Counted from the first letter of the stretch, positions 33,892 to 42,094 are shown. The stretch: DNA of 64,000 bases from an uncultured Prevotellaceae bacterium (GCA_947169245.1 CAMVPA010000013.1:1-64000), one strand, 5' to 3'. The notes: a model not told the origin generated them from the letters alone. Numbers and translations: made by a program.

Positions 33892-35418
33892 TTACATCTT
33901 CTCGGCCATCAATATGGCACGTCTCAGTGCGCCCAGTTTGTTGTTCACTTCCTGTAACTCGTACTCTTCGTTGCTCTTCGCCACGATGCCGCCGCCAGCC
34001 TGGAACCACAGCTCGCCGTTGCGCGAGACGAAGGTGCGGATGGTGATGGCCTGGTTGAGCGAGCCGTCGAGGCCGATGTAGCCGATGCAGCCGCCGTAGG
34101 CGCCGCGGTTGTGGGGCTCGTAGTCGGAGATGAGTTGCATGGCGCGCACCTTGGGCGCTCCGGAGAGCGTGCCGGCGGGGAACGTGTCGATGAAGGCCTT
34201 GATGGGGTCGGCGCCGGGGTCGAGCTCGCCGGAGACCCTCGACACGAGGTGGATGACGTGCGAATAGTATTGCAGATCCTTGTAGAAGTCCACTTTCACA
34301 TCGTGGCAGTTACGGCTCAGGTCGTTACGTGCCAAGTCCACCAGCATCACATGCTCGGCGTTCTCCTTGGGGTCGTTGCGCAGATACTCCGCTCCCTTGC
34401 GGTCGGCCTCGGCGTCACCTGTGCGCTTGGTGGTACCGGCGATGGGGTCGATGTACATGCGAAGCCTCCCCCTATCCCCCTCCAAAGGGAGGGGGGACTT
34501 TGTTCCGTCGGGATTTTCTCCCCCTCCCTTTGGAGGGGGCAGGGGGAGGCTTTCAATCCTGCAGTGTGTCTCTGGCGATGAGCCGAAGATGCGGAAGCCG
34601 CCGAAGTCGAAGTAGAAGAGGTACGGCGAGGGGTTGATGCTGCGCAGGGCACGGTAGAGCTTGAAGTCGTCGCCCTCGTACTTCTGGATGAATCGCCGTG
34701 AGAGTACAATCTGGAAGACGTCGCCACGCAGGCAGTGCTTGATGCCGCGACGGATATTCGCCTTGTGTTCCTCGTCGGTTAGTGGACTCGTTGTCTCGCC
34801 AATGGGGTGGAAGTCGTATGCTTTCACGTTGCTCCTGTTCATGGCCTTGAGTACATCGTCGATGTCGCTTGCCTGCCCCAGGGTAACAACCTTCAGTGTG
34901 TTGTTGAAGTGGTCGAAGACGATTACCACCTTATATAATATATAGAGCACGTCGGGCGCATCGTTCTTTTCCTGAGTCTCGTCCTTCACGTTGATGTTCT
35001 CGAAATAGCGGACGGCATTGAACGAGGTGTAGCCGAAGAGTCCGCAGACATTGGCATCGTCACCCTCAACGTGTATGTTGTCTATGAGTGCATGGATGGC
35101 CTCTGCCGTTCCGTATTCCTTGTTGATTTCGTGACTCTCTGTGCTACCGTCAGGGAAGGTGATGGTGGCGGTGCCGTGTCCGACGGCCACATTTGCCATC
35201 GGCCCGATACCGATGAACGAGCGCGAGTTGTTGGCGTCGTGGTAGTCCGAACTTTCCATTAGCGCGCTCTGCGGATAGAGGTCGCGCAGCCGCATGTACA
35301 CGCCGACGGGCGTGTAGAGGTCGGCAAGAATGGTCTTCGACACGGTGGTATAGGCCCACCCAAGCCCTCCCGAGGGGAGGGATGTCTGGTTACACTTGTT
35401 TTGCGTATTGTTATTCAT
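33892..35418 (-). CDS. trpE: Anthranilate synthase component I with an in-frame palindromic insertion
   Basis: Chorismate to anthranilate with TrpG ammonia. It has the feedback Trp-binding motif in LMESSDYHDANNSRSF (about 53-68). The chorismate-binding core shows GDVFQIVLSRRF, NPSPYLFYFDFGG, GSSPETHCRIE, DPIAGTTKRTGD, HVMLVDLARNDLSRN and SGAPKVRAMQLI. Between CRIE and MYIDPIAGT the family normally has only a few residues. Here about 31 extra (290-320, including LPLPPPKGGG and SPLPLEGDRGRL) are encoded by a 91-bp G/C palindrome (34462-34552). The N-terminal residues 12-22 (QTSLPSGGLGW) come from another related element, and even the start codon lies within it. All catalytic motifs remain. Confidence 0.95.
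   Translation of the reverse strand: MNNNTQNKCNQTSLPSGGLGWAYTTVSKTILADLYTPVGVYMRLRDLYPQSALMESSDYHDANNSRSFIGIGPMANVAVGHGTATITFPDGSTESHEINKEYGTAEAIHALIDNIHVEGDDANVCGLFGYTSFNAVRYFENINVKDETQEKNDAPDVLYILYKVVIVFDHFNNTLKVVTLGQASDIDDVLKAMNRSNVKAYDFHPIGETTSPLTDEEHKANIRRGIKHCLRGDVFQIVLSRRFIQKYEGDDFKLYRALRSINPSPYLFYFDFGGFRIFGSSPETHCRIESLPLPPPKGGGENPDGTKSPLPLEGDRGRLRMYIDPIAGTTKRTGDAEADRKGAEYLRNDPKENAEHVMLVDLARNDLSRNCHDVKVDFYKDLQYYSHVIHLVSRVSGELDPGADPIKAFIDTFPAGTLSGAPKVRAMQLISDYEPHNRGAYGGCIGYIGLDGSLNQAITIRTFVSRNGELWFQAGGGIVAKSNEEYELQEVNNKLGALRRAILMAEKM
34462..34552. repeat. Palindromic element family B inserted in trpE
   Basis: Near-perfect inverted repeat of about 36 bp (aagcctcccc at the left end, ggggaggctt at the right). 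Each arm holds a ccctcc-aaaggg / ccctttggaggg sub-palindrome, around a short centre with ttccgtcgg. The reading frame passes straight through and adds about 30 codons. Confidence 0.9.
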
Positions 35419-35495
35419 TGTATTCTTGATTGTATATTCCTTTTTCCGTTATAATCTATCTCAACATCCCTCCCTTTGGGAGGGCTGGGGTGGGC
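35354..35495. repeat. Palindromic element family B with 31-bp inverted ends at the trpB-trpE junction
   Basis: Left end 35354-35384 and right end 35465-35495 are inverted copies matching at 28 of 31 positions; each contains a ccctccc/gggaggg dyad. The 80 bp between them holds the trpE ribosome-binding region and start codon. The element begins 4 bp from the trpB stop. Confidence 0.85.
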
Positions 35496-35498
35496 TTT

Positions 35499-36683
35499 TT
35501 ACTTTGGTTTGTTCTTGAGGTACGTTTCAATGTCCTTGTCGCCACGTCCGCTGACGGTGAGCACCACCACGTCGTCAGGCTTGAAGCTGAGTTTCGACAA
35601 GGCAGCGATGGCGTGGGCGCTCTCGATGGCGGGGATGATGCCCTCCATGCGCGTCAGCTCGTAACCACCACGGATGGCCTCGTCGTCGTTGATGCTCAGC
35701 ACCTGTGTGCGACCCTTCTTGGCCATGTTACAGTGCATGGGGCCCACGCCCGGGTAGTCCAGGCCGGCGCTAATCGTGAAGGCCTCCTGTATCTGCCCGT
35801 CGTCGTCCTGCATCACCAGCATCTTCGCCCCGTGCAGGATGCCGACCGTGCCGCGGTGAATCGTCGCCGCCGTGTAATCCGTGTCCCAGCCGTGGCCGCC
35901 GGCTTCGGCCAGCACTATCTTCACGCGCTCGTCGTCCATATAGTGGTAGATGGTGCCGGCGGCGTTGCTTCCGCCGCCGATGCAGGCCACGAGGTAGTCG
36001 GGGTAGTCGCGCCCGATCTTCTCCTCCAGCTGCCATTTGATCTCCTCCGAAATCACACTCTGCATGCGTGCGACGAGGTCGGGGTACGGATGCGGACCCA
36101 TCGTCGAGCCGACGATATAGAAGGTGTCGGCTGGGTGACAGCACCAGTCGCGGATGGCCTCCGAGCAGGCATCGCTCAGCGTCATGTTGCCCGTGCGCAC
36201 CGGATGCACCTCCGCGCCCAGCATCTTCATGCGCTCCACGTTCGTGTGCTGCCGCTCCACGTCCGTCGCGCCCATAAACACCTCGCACTTCATGTCCATC
36301 AGCGCGCACACCGTCGCCGTCGCCACGCCGTGCTGACCCGCTCCCGTCTCCGCGATGATTCGGGTCTTCCCCATCTTTTTCGCTAACAGGATCTGCCCGA
36401 TGGTGTTGTTAATCTTGTGCGCTCCCGTATGGTTCAGATCCTCCCGCTTCAGATACAGCTGGCACCCGTACCGCTCGCTCATCCGCTTCGCAAAGTACAG
36501 CGGCGACGGCCTCCCCACGTAGTCCTTCAGCAGCGCGTGATACTCCCGCTTGAACTCCGCGCTCTCCACAATCGGCAGGTACGCCTCCTGCAAGTCCTTC
36601 ACGCACTTGTACAGAATCTCCGGCACATACGCGCCTCCGAACTCTCCGTAAAAGCCTTTCTCATCAACTTGATACTTTCCCAT
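35499..36683 (-). CDS. trpB: Tryptophan synthase beta subunit
   Basis: PLP enzyme joining indole and serine. Seen: GEFGGAYVPEIL near the N-terminus, PLP lysine in KREDLNHTGAHKINN, GAGQHGVATATVCAL, the phosphate loop CIGGGSNAAGTIYHY and GLDYPGVGP. Its 394 residues match TrpB1. It is the first structural gene of the operon, about 225 bp downstream of the promoter, with the attenuator between. The order trpB-E-G-D-C-F-A is known in Bacteroidetes. Confidence 0.97.
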   Translation of the reverse strand: MGKYQVDEKGFYGEFGGAYVPEILYKCVKDLQEAYLPIVESAEFKREYHALLKDYVGRPSPLYFAKRMSERYGCQLYLKREDLNHTGAHKINNTIGQILLAKKMGKTRIIAETGAGQHGVATATVCALMDMKCEVFMGATDVERQHTNVERMKMLGAEVHPVRTGNMTLSDACSEAIRDWCCHPADTFYIVGSTMGPHPYPDLVARMQSVISEEIKWQLEEKIGRDYPDYLVACIGGGSNAAGTIYHYMDDERVKIVLAEAGGHGWDTDYTAATIHRGTVGILHGAKMLVMQDDDGQIQEAFTISAGLDYPGVGPMHCNMAKKGRTQVLSINDDEAIRGGYELTRMEGIIPAIESAHAIAALSKLSFKPDDVVVLTVSGRGDKDIETYLKNKPK

Positions 36684-36689
36684 TTTCTT

Positions 36690-36750
36690 TTGTTATTTCG
36701 ATGTTTCGTTGTTTCGATATTCCGATGTTTCGTTATTCCGTTATCTCGGA
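36690..36750. repeat. AT-rich 8-9 bp repeat between attenuator and trpB
   Basis: Variants of gtttcgatatttc repeated several times. It is part of the trp leader RNA downstream of the terminator hairpin and gives no clear structure. Confidence 0.65.
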
Positions 36751-36754
36751 AATG

Positions 36755-36788
36755 AAAAAAGAGACCCGTCGCAGTCGCGACGAGCCTC
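36755..36788 (-). terminator. trp attenuator terminator hairpin (segments 3:4)
   Basis: A 12-bp stem (36777-36788 with 36761-36772, including G-U pairs) and a 4-nt loop, followed on the minus strand by six T residues (36760-36755). It is an intrinsic terminator placed before trpB. Confidence 0.85.
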
Positions 36789-36847
36789 CGTTTATCTCTT
36801 AGATATGCACATACGGCTCAGTGCCTCGCGACTATTGCAGTCTCGAG
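36773..36847 (-). promoter_or_regulatory. trp attenuator segments 1, 2 and 3 (pause and antiterminator stems)
   Basis: Segment 1 (36839-36847) directly follows the Trp codons and pairs with segment 2 (36825-36833) as a 9-bp stem with one mismatch and a 5-nt loop. Segment 2 can instead pair with segment 3: AGTCGCGA at 36833-36826 with TCGCGACT at 36780-36773, extended by GAGCC/GGCTC (36819-36815 with 36786-36782). That alternative destroys the terminator stem. This is the layout of ribosome-mediated attenuation. Confidence 0.8.
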
Positions 36848-36882
36848 CGCCACCACCAGAAGTTTGCCGACATGTTCATCAT
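36832..36882 (-). CDS. trpL: trp operon leader peptide with three consecutive Trp codons
   Basis: Sixteen codons reading MMNMSANFWWWRSRLQ and then TAG, with Met codons at positions 1, 2 and 4 as possible starts. Three TGG codons in a row (36858-36850) lie just before attenuator segment 1. When charged tRNA-Trp is scarce the ribosome should stall there, freeing segment 2 to pair with segment 3 and letting RNA polymerase enter trpB. It begins about 25 nt from the predicted transcript start. The role follows the enterobacterial trp leader model; the sequence itself shows all the parts. Confidence 0.85.
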   Translation of the reverse strand: MMNMSANFWWWRSRLQ

Positions 36883-36913
36883 TGTTCTATCTTGCTTGTG
36901 TAATAATTCGACT

Positions 36914-36948
36914 GCAAAGGTACTCATTTTCTTTTAACTACCAAACAA
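36914..36948 (-). promoter_or_regulatory. trp operon promoter
   Basis: On the minus strand the -7 box TACCTTTGC (36914-36922) has TTTGG-type -33 sequence at 36941-36945, about 19-20 bp upstream. The predicted start is near 36907. Confidence 0.75.
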
Positions 36949-37036
36949 TTTGCCGAGAAATTTTATCAGATTATCACATTTTAGCGTTTGTGTAAGCGCG
37001 CACAATGTTAAAATCGGAATTTTCTTGCAAAAAAAC

Positions 37037-37067
37037 TTGCATCTTGGCGAAGAAAGTACTAAATTTG
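37037..37067 (+). promoter_or_regulatory. Orphan promoter in the trp-recQ gap
   Basis: TTG (37037-37039), exactly 20 bp, then TAAATTTG (37060-37067), the Bacteroidetes primary-sigma consensus. No plus-strand gene starts downstream for more than 6 kb. Confidence 0.55.
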
Positions 37068-37073
37068 CGGCCG

Positions 37074-37155
37074 ATAAGACCTTTTATCTGCAATTGCAGA
37101 TTCCCACCTTATCATATATTAGTGGATGGCAGCGTCCTGCGCCATCCACATTTTG
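37074..37155 (+). ncRNA. Candidate small RNA
   Basis: Starts about 7 bp after the orphan promoter. It contains a perfect 8-bp stem ATCTGCAA/TTGCAGAT (37086-37101) nested inside GATAAG/CTTATC (37073-37078, 37108-37113). A 9-bp GC hairpin follows (37122-37130 with 37141-37149), then a short ATTTT. The T-run is weak, so the 3' end is uncertain. The second hairpin may alternatively end recQ-recJ transcription. Confidence 0.35.
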
Positions 37156-37178
37156 CGTCTTGGGGTAAGGGTAGCGGG

Positions 37179-39116
37179 CTATTTCAGCTGTATCATTCCG
37201 TCGACGACACGTATCTCCTCTTCGTCGTTCATGTCGTTGAGTGCAGCCTCTATCTGCTCGCTGGGCAGTGGCAGGTTGCGCAGAATGGTGATGGGGTGCT
37301 TCTGCTTGTCGGCCAACAGCTGACGGATGAGCGTCTGTGCATCGGCTATCTTGTGGCTGTTGGTGAGTGTCTTATTATAGGCCATGCAGACGTCACACTG
37401 CTCGCAGTCGTGATTGTTGTTCTCGCCGAAGTAGCGTAACAGCTGACGGCTGCGACACTGGTTGGTCGTCTTGACGTAGCCGATCATGGCATGTATTCGC
37501 TCAGTATAGCGCTGTTTCAGGTTCTCATAGACTTCTGGAGAGAAGAGAAGCAGCTCGGAGGGCTCACGTCTCTGCATGTATCTGACGTAGGGCGTGTGTT
37601 TCTGTGGTATGAAGCGTATGATGCGTTTCATAGCCAGTCGTTTCAGCGTCTCGTAGACCACAGGGCGCGAGAGTCCTGTCTCGTGGGCAATGAACGCCTC
37701 GTCAATGTACCCGAAGTCGACGAACAGACCGCCGTAGTTGCGCAGCAGGGACGTGATGACGCGTTCCTCATTGGGTTCGGCATATTGCAGTTGGTAGAGG
37801 TCGTTGCGGCTGATGATGAACATGACGCGTGCCTGATTCTCCTGCTCCTCGATGTAGTCAATGTAGCCGGCGCGGTTCAGGATCTTCAGTGCCGAGTGCA
37901 CCTGAATGGGGAAGTGGCGGAACTTGTGGCAGAAGTCGTCGACGTTGAACTCGAACATCGCATTGTAGCCGGAGCCGAAGCCCACCTGATAGTAGTAGGC
38001 CAGATGGTCGTAGACCTGCCTGATGAAGGGCTTTTCGGGGAATGTGTCGGCAATGCGTTTCAGCAGCTTACGCTCGTCGCTGTCGTTATAGAGCATCACG
38101 GCGTAGGCTTTCTTCCCGTCGCGCCCGGCTCGTCCGGCTTCCTGAAAGTAAGCCTCGATGCTGTCGGGACAGTCGATGTGCAGGACGATGCGTACGTCGG
38201 GCTTGTCGATGCCCATGCCAAAGGCGTTCGTGGCAACCATGACACGTATCTTGTCCTGCTGCCAGTCGCGCTGCCGGCTGTCCTTGGTGGTGTTGTCGAG
38301 CCCTGCGTGGTAGAAGGTTGCGTTGATGCAGGCTTCGTTGAGCATGTCGGCCACCTCTTTTGTGCGACGTCGGCTGCGCACGTAGACGATGGCAGAGCCT
38401 TCTACCTTATTTAATATATGTACGAGCTCCTGGCGCTTGTCCATTGCCTGACGTACGACGTAAGCGAGGTTCTTACGCTCGAAGCTCATGCGGAAGACGT
38501 TGAAGTCGGTGTGGGGTGAGGGGGGGGCGGAGATGGGTGAGGGGTGAAGGGAGAGCTTTGCCTGAATATCTTCTACGACGTCGGGGGTGGCTGTGGCCGT
38601 GAGTGCCAGCACGGGTGCGTGAGGCAGGTCGCGGCGGATGTCGGCGATGGTGAGGTAGCTGGGGCGGAAGTCATAGCCCCACTGTGAGATGCAGTGTGCC
38701 TCGTCGACGCAGATGAAGCTGACCTTCATGTGCCGTAGCTTGGTGCGGAAGAGGTTGCTTGACAGGCGTTCGGGCGAGACATAGAGAATCTTCACCTGTC
38801 CGAAGACGGCGTTCTCGAGTGTTGTGAGAATGTCGCTGTGCGGCATGCCCGAGTAGATGGCCGCTGCCTTGATGCCCCGTCGTCGCAGGTTCTGCACCTG
38901 GTCTTTCATCAGGGCGATGAGTGGTGTGATGACAATGCAGGTGCCCTCCTGTGCCAGTGCCGGAACCTGAAAGGTGATGGACTTGCCGCCACCCGTGGGC
39001 ATGAGCCCCAGGGTGTCGTGTCCGCCAACTATGGACTCGATGATTTCGCGTTGTATGCCTCTGAAATCATCGTACCCCCAGTACTGCTTTAATAAATGAG
39101 AAATGAGGTCACTCAT
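37179..39116 (-). CDS. recQ: ATP-dependent DNA helicase RecQ
   Basis: 3'-5' helicase of recombination repair. Seen: FRGIQREIIESIVGG, Walker A GLMPTGGGKSITFQVPAL, DEAH box in CVDEAHCISQWGYDF, GMGIDKPDVRIVLH and the arginine-finger motif QEAGRAGRDG. The RQC winged-helix and zinc Cys cluster follow (CRSRQLLRYFGE, CEQCDVC). Its 645 residues end without an HRDC domain. Between LSLH and FNVFRMSFERKNL there is a Pro/Ser insertion (HPSPISAPPSPHTD), encoded by a ctcaccc-type repeat (38510-38553). It overlaps recJ by 4 bp (ATGA), a helicase-nuclease pair that would act together on gaps and forks. Confidence 0.96.
   Translation of the reverse strand: MSDLISHLLKQYWGYDDFRGIQREIIESIVGGHDTLGLMPTGGGKSITFQVPALAQEGTCIVITPLIALMKDQVQNLRRRGIKAAAIYSGMPHSDILTTLENAVFGQVKILYVSPERLSSNLFRTKLRHMKVSFICVDEAHCISQWGYDFRPSYLTIADIRRDLPHAPVLALTATATPDVVEDIQAKLSLHPSPISAPPSPHTDFNVFRMSFERKNLAYVVRQAMDKRQELVHILNKVEGSAIVYVRSRRRTKEVADMLNEACINATFYHAGLDNTTKDSRQRDWQQDKIRVMVATNAFGMGIDKPDVRIVLHIDCPDSIEAYFQEAGRAGRDGKKAYAVMLYNDSDERKLLKRIADTFPEKPFIRQVYDHLAYYYQVGFGSGYNAMFEFNVDDFCHKFRHFPIQVHSALKILNRAGYIDYIEEQENQARVMFIISRNDLYQLQYAEPNEERVITSLLRNYGGLFVDFGYIDEAFIAHETGLSRPVVYETLKRLAMKRIIRFIPQKHTPYVRYMQRREPSELLLFSPEVYENLKQRYTERIHAMIGYVKTTNQCRSRQLLRYFGENNNHDCEQCDVCMAYNKTLTNSHKIADAQTLIRQLLADKQKHPITILRNLPLPSEQIEAALNDMNDEEEIRVVDGMIQLK
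38510..38553. repeat. C/T-rich (minus strand) short repeat inside recQ
   Basis: Repeated ctcaccc units on the minus strand, in frame, adding about 14 residues between two RecQ motifs. Similar ctcacctct repeats lie in metH (60035-60073) and in the spacer at 50165-50216. Confidence 0.75.
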
Positions 39117-40834
39117 TCCTCAGATGGCTTGATGTCCTCAATCTGCAGTTGCACCTCGCTGCGCTTGTAGATGTTCTCCTCGATGGTGAAGGCGATGTCG
39201 AAGGAGCGCTTCGACTTGATGTATCGCGCAGCCTCACTCTGTCCGAAGGCGATGCCGTTCATGACGTTCGAGGACTTCGAGTCTACCAGTTCCAGCTTGA
39301 TGTGCTCCTGCTGTCGTCCGACGACCTTCGACGTGCCGTAGTCGTAGACGTTGCGTGTGCAGAAGATGGGCTTGGGGTTGCCTGGGCCGTGGGGTGCGAA
39401 ACGTTTCAGGTCGTTGTGCAGCTTCTTGGTGATGTCCTTGAAGTCGACCTCCTCCTCGATGTCGAGTGCCGCCTCTTTCTGCTCCGGCAGTATGTGCGTG
39501 TTGACGTACTCCTGGAAACGGCGACGGAACTCCGGGATGTTCTCGATGCGCAGGGTCAGTCCTACGGCATAGGTATGTCCGCCGAAGTTCTCGAGGATGT
39601 CGCGACACGACTTGACGGCGTCGTAGATGTCGTAGCCAGCAACGCTGCGTGCCGAGCCCGTTGCAAATTCGCCGGAGCGTGTCAGTACCACTGTGGGGCG
39701 GAAGTAGAGCTCGGTCATGCGCGACGCCACGATGCCAACGACGCCTTTCTTCCAGTTTTCGTCGTAGAGGACGATGCTGGCGTGGTGCTGTTGGTTCTCG
39801 AGCTTCGCAATGATCTGGTTGGCCTCTTCGGTCATCTGCTTGTCGACATCCTTGCGCTGCTCGTTATACTCATTGATGAGGGTTGCCTCGGTCAGCGCGC
39901 GCTGGAAGTCGCGCTCGACGAGCAGGTCGACGGCCTCGGTGCCGTTCTGCATGCGTCCGGAAGCGTTGATGCGCGGACCTATCTTGAAAACGATGTCGCT
40001 CATGGTCATCTCGCGTCCTGTCAGTCCGCAGATCTCAATGATGGACTTGAGTCCCACCGAGGGGTTCTGGTTCAGCTGTTTCAGTCCGTGGAAGGCCAGG
40101 ATGCGGTTCTCGCCAGTGACGGGCACAATGTCGGCGGCTATCGAGACGGCGCAGAACTCGAGCAGCGGTATGAGGCGCGAGAAGGGTATGCCGTTGTTCT
40201 TGGCGAAGGCTTGCATGAACTTGAAGCCCACGCCACAGCCGCAGAGGTGCTTGAAGGGGTAGGTGGAGTCCTCGCGCTTGGGGTTGAGGATGGCCACCGC
40301 GCAGGGCATCTCGTCATCGGGGACGTGGTGGTCGCAGATGATGAAGTCGATGCCGAGTGTCTTGGCATAGGCTATTTCGTCGATAGCCTTGATGCCACAG
40401 TCAAGGACGATGATGAGTTTCACGCCCTTCTCTGCAGCGTAGTCCATAGCCTTCTTGCTGATACCGTATCCCTCGTCGTAGCGGTCGGGGATGTAGTACT
40501 CGATGTTGGAATAGAACTGCTGCAGGAACTTATATACCAGTGCCACTGCTGTACATCCGTCGACGTCATAGTCGCCATAGACCATGATGCGCTCCTTGCG
40601 CCCCATGGCGTCGTTCAGGCGGTCGACGGCGACGTCCATGTCGTTCATCAGGAACGGGTCAATCAGCTCGTTAAGCATGGGACGGAAGAAGCGTTTTGCT
40701 GCCGATTCCGTCTTGATGCCGCGTCCGATGAGGAGGTCGGCGAGTATGGGACTCATCCCGATCTTCTCGCCCAGCTCCTTAGCTGCCGCTCGTCTGTCTG
40801 ATGTAGGTGGCTCGTAATTCCATTTGAAATGCAT
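39113..40834 (-). CDS. recJ: Single-stranded-DNA-specific exonuclease RecJ
   Basis: 5'-3' ssDNA exonuclease of the DHH family. Motifs are MVYGDYDVDGCTAVALVY, IIVLDCGIKA, FIICDHHVPDD, AILNPKRED, SIAADIVPVTGENR and GPRINASGRMQNG. A DHHA1 region has FGGHTYAVGLTLR, and an OB-like C-terminal part follows. Its 573 residues match Bacteroidetes RecJ. It precedes recQ with a 4-bp overlap. Confidence 0.96.
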   Translation of the reverse strand: MHFKWNYEPPTSDRRAAAKELGEKIGMSPILADLLIGRGIKTESAAKRFFRPMLNELIDPFLMNDMDVAVDRLNDAMGRKERIMVYGDYDVDGCTAVALVYKFLQQFYSNIEYYIPDRYDEGYGISKKAMDYAAEKGVKLIIVLDCGIKAIDEIAYAKTLGIDFIICDHHVPDDEMPCAVAILNPKREDSTYPFKHLCGCGVGFKFMQAFAKNNGIPFSRLIPLLEFCAVSIAADIVPVTGENRILAFHGLKQLNQNPSVGLKSIIEICGLTGREMTMSDIVFKIGPRINASGRMQNGTEAVDLLVERDFQRALTEATLINEYNEQRKDVDKQMTEEANQIIAKLENQQHHASIVLYDENWKKGVVGIVASRMTELYFRPTVVLTRSGEFATGSARSVAGYDIYDAVKSCRDILENFGGHTYAVGLTLRIENIPEFRRRFQEYVNTHILPEQKEAALDIEEEVDFKDITKKLHNDLKRFAPHGPGNPKPIFCTRNVYDYGTSKVVGRQQEHIKLELVDSKSSNVMNGIAFGQSEAARYIKSKRSFDIAFTIEENIYKRSEVQLQIEDIKPSEE

Positions 40835-40864
40835 CTACGTACAGATTTTCTGAGACGAACGGTG

Positions 40865-42070
40865 TTAGATGCCGAGTTTCTTGCGTATGTCGGCAGGAAT
40901 GGCTTTCTTGTTGATGAGGAAGTCCATCGTGTTGGCGGCGATGAAGGTCTTGGTCATGTACCAGATGCCCTTGTAGTCGCCAGTCTCGCCCCACGAGTTC
41001 TTGACCATGTAGTACTCCTTGCCGTTCTGGTCCTTGGCGACGCCGTAGATGAGCATGCCGTGGTCGTCGGTCAGTTCCCAGTTGTCGAAACGCTCCTGGC
41101 GCAGCTCCTGTGTAGCCACGATTTCGGGCACGTTGCAGCCCAGCGAGTCGATGATGCTTGTCTTCTTCTGCTTGTCGAGCTTCAGCCACTTGGCCATATC
41201 GCTGCCGGCGAGGCTCTGCGTCTGCTTGGCGTCGATGGCGTAGGCCAGTCCCTTGCGTGTGAATCCGTCCTCAGAGACGTCGCCGCCCCATGCTATGGTG
41301 TAGCCCTGTTCGATGGCGTTGTCAATGACCTTCATCATCTCGTCCATCGGGAGGTTGTAGCTGAGCGGGAAGCGCCAGTTGTCCTGCACCTCGACGGCGA
41401 AGGCGGTGTAGAAGGGATGGTGTGTGTAGCTGGTGATGCTGACGTAGTCGTTCAGGTCGATGCCGAGGCTCTTCATGAAGGTCTTCGGCGTGTACTCCTT
41501 ACCCTCGAAGGTGAACTTCTCCGGGCACTTGCCAAGATAGGCGTCGAGGATGCCCTGAAGGCCTGCCTTCCACTGGTTCGAAATCTTCTTGGCGTTGCTC
41601 TTGGCGATGGCAGCCACGTAGGGCTCCAGCAGCGAGAAGAACTCGTTGAAGTTGTTCAGCGAGTCGCCGTAGAGTGAGCCCGGGAAGGGCATGATGCCCT
41701 GCGGAACGATGCCGTGGGTCTTCATCGTGGCCAGCACGTCCTCGGCCGAACCGCCCTGTGCAAACTGGCAGTCGCCGTGGAAGCGCACTACCTGGATGGC
41801 GCGCTCCATGTAGGTCTTGTTGGCTATGAACGACTCGTCGAGGTCGTACTCCTTGCCTGTAGCCTTGAGGATTTCGGCTTCAAAGAAACTGAGCGTTGAG
41901 TAGTCCCAGCAGGTGCCCGAGCGGTTCTGGTCTTTGATGCTGGTGATTTTGTTCTCTTTGATGACTGTGAACACGGGCTTGTTCTGGTCTTTTGCAGGTG
42001 CCTTCTTCTTGGCAGCCTGCGCACCGACAGCCATGATGGCCATAAGTGCGAGAATTAGGGTCTTTTTCAT
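40865..42070 (-). CDS. Secreted papain-fold cysteine peptidase (C1B, bleomycin-hydrolase-like)
   Basis: A 401-residue protein with a signal peptide (MKKTLILALMAIMAVGAQA). The mature enzyme has the oxyanion Gln and nucleophile in SIKDQNRSGTCWDYST (Cys 54), His in DDHGMLIYGV (about 338) and Asn in VKNSWGETGD (about 361). The layout matches C1B aminopeptidase C/bleomycin hydrolase, common as exported peptidases in Bacteroidales. Likely role: trimming peptides in the periplasm or at the surface for a proteolytic, amino-acid-fermenting diet. It lies 30 bp upstream of the recJ start in the same direction, and about 100 bp of ttcctaggt-type repeat separates it from pepP. Confidence 0.92.
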   Translation of the reverse strand: MKKTLILALMAIMAVGAQAAKKKAPAKDQNKPVFTVIKENKITSIKDQNRSGTCWDYSTLSFFEAEILKATGKEYDLDESFIANKTYMERAIQVVRFHGDCQFAQGGSAEDVLATMKTHGIVPQGIMPFPGSLYGDSLNNFNEFFSLLEPYVAAIAKSNAKKISNQWKAGLQGILDAYLGKCPEKFTFEGKEYTPKTFMKSLGIDLNDYVSITSYTHHPFYTAFAVEVQDNWRFPLSYNLPMDEMMKVIDNAIEQGYTIAWGGDVSEDGFTRKGLAYAIDAKQTQSLAGSDMAKWLKLDKQKKTSIIDSLGCNVPEIVATQELRQERFDNWELTDDHGMLIYGVAKDQNGKEYYMVKNSWGETGDYKGIWYMTKTFIAANTMDFLINKKAIPADIRKKLGI

Positions 42071-42094
42071 TGTTGTTGTTATTTTTTGTTGTTG

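Noticed and set aside
34462..35495. Palindromes read as insertion sequences with transposase
   Set aside because: The elements are under 150 bp, hold no transposase frame and show no clear target duplication beyond the inverted ends.
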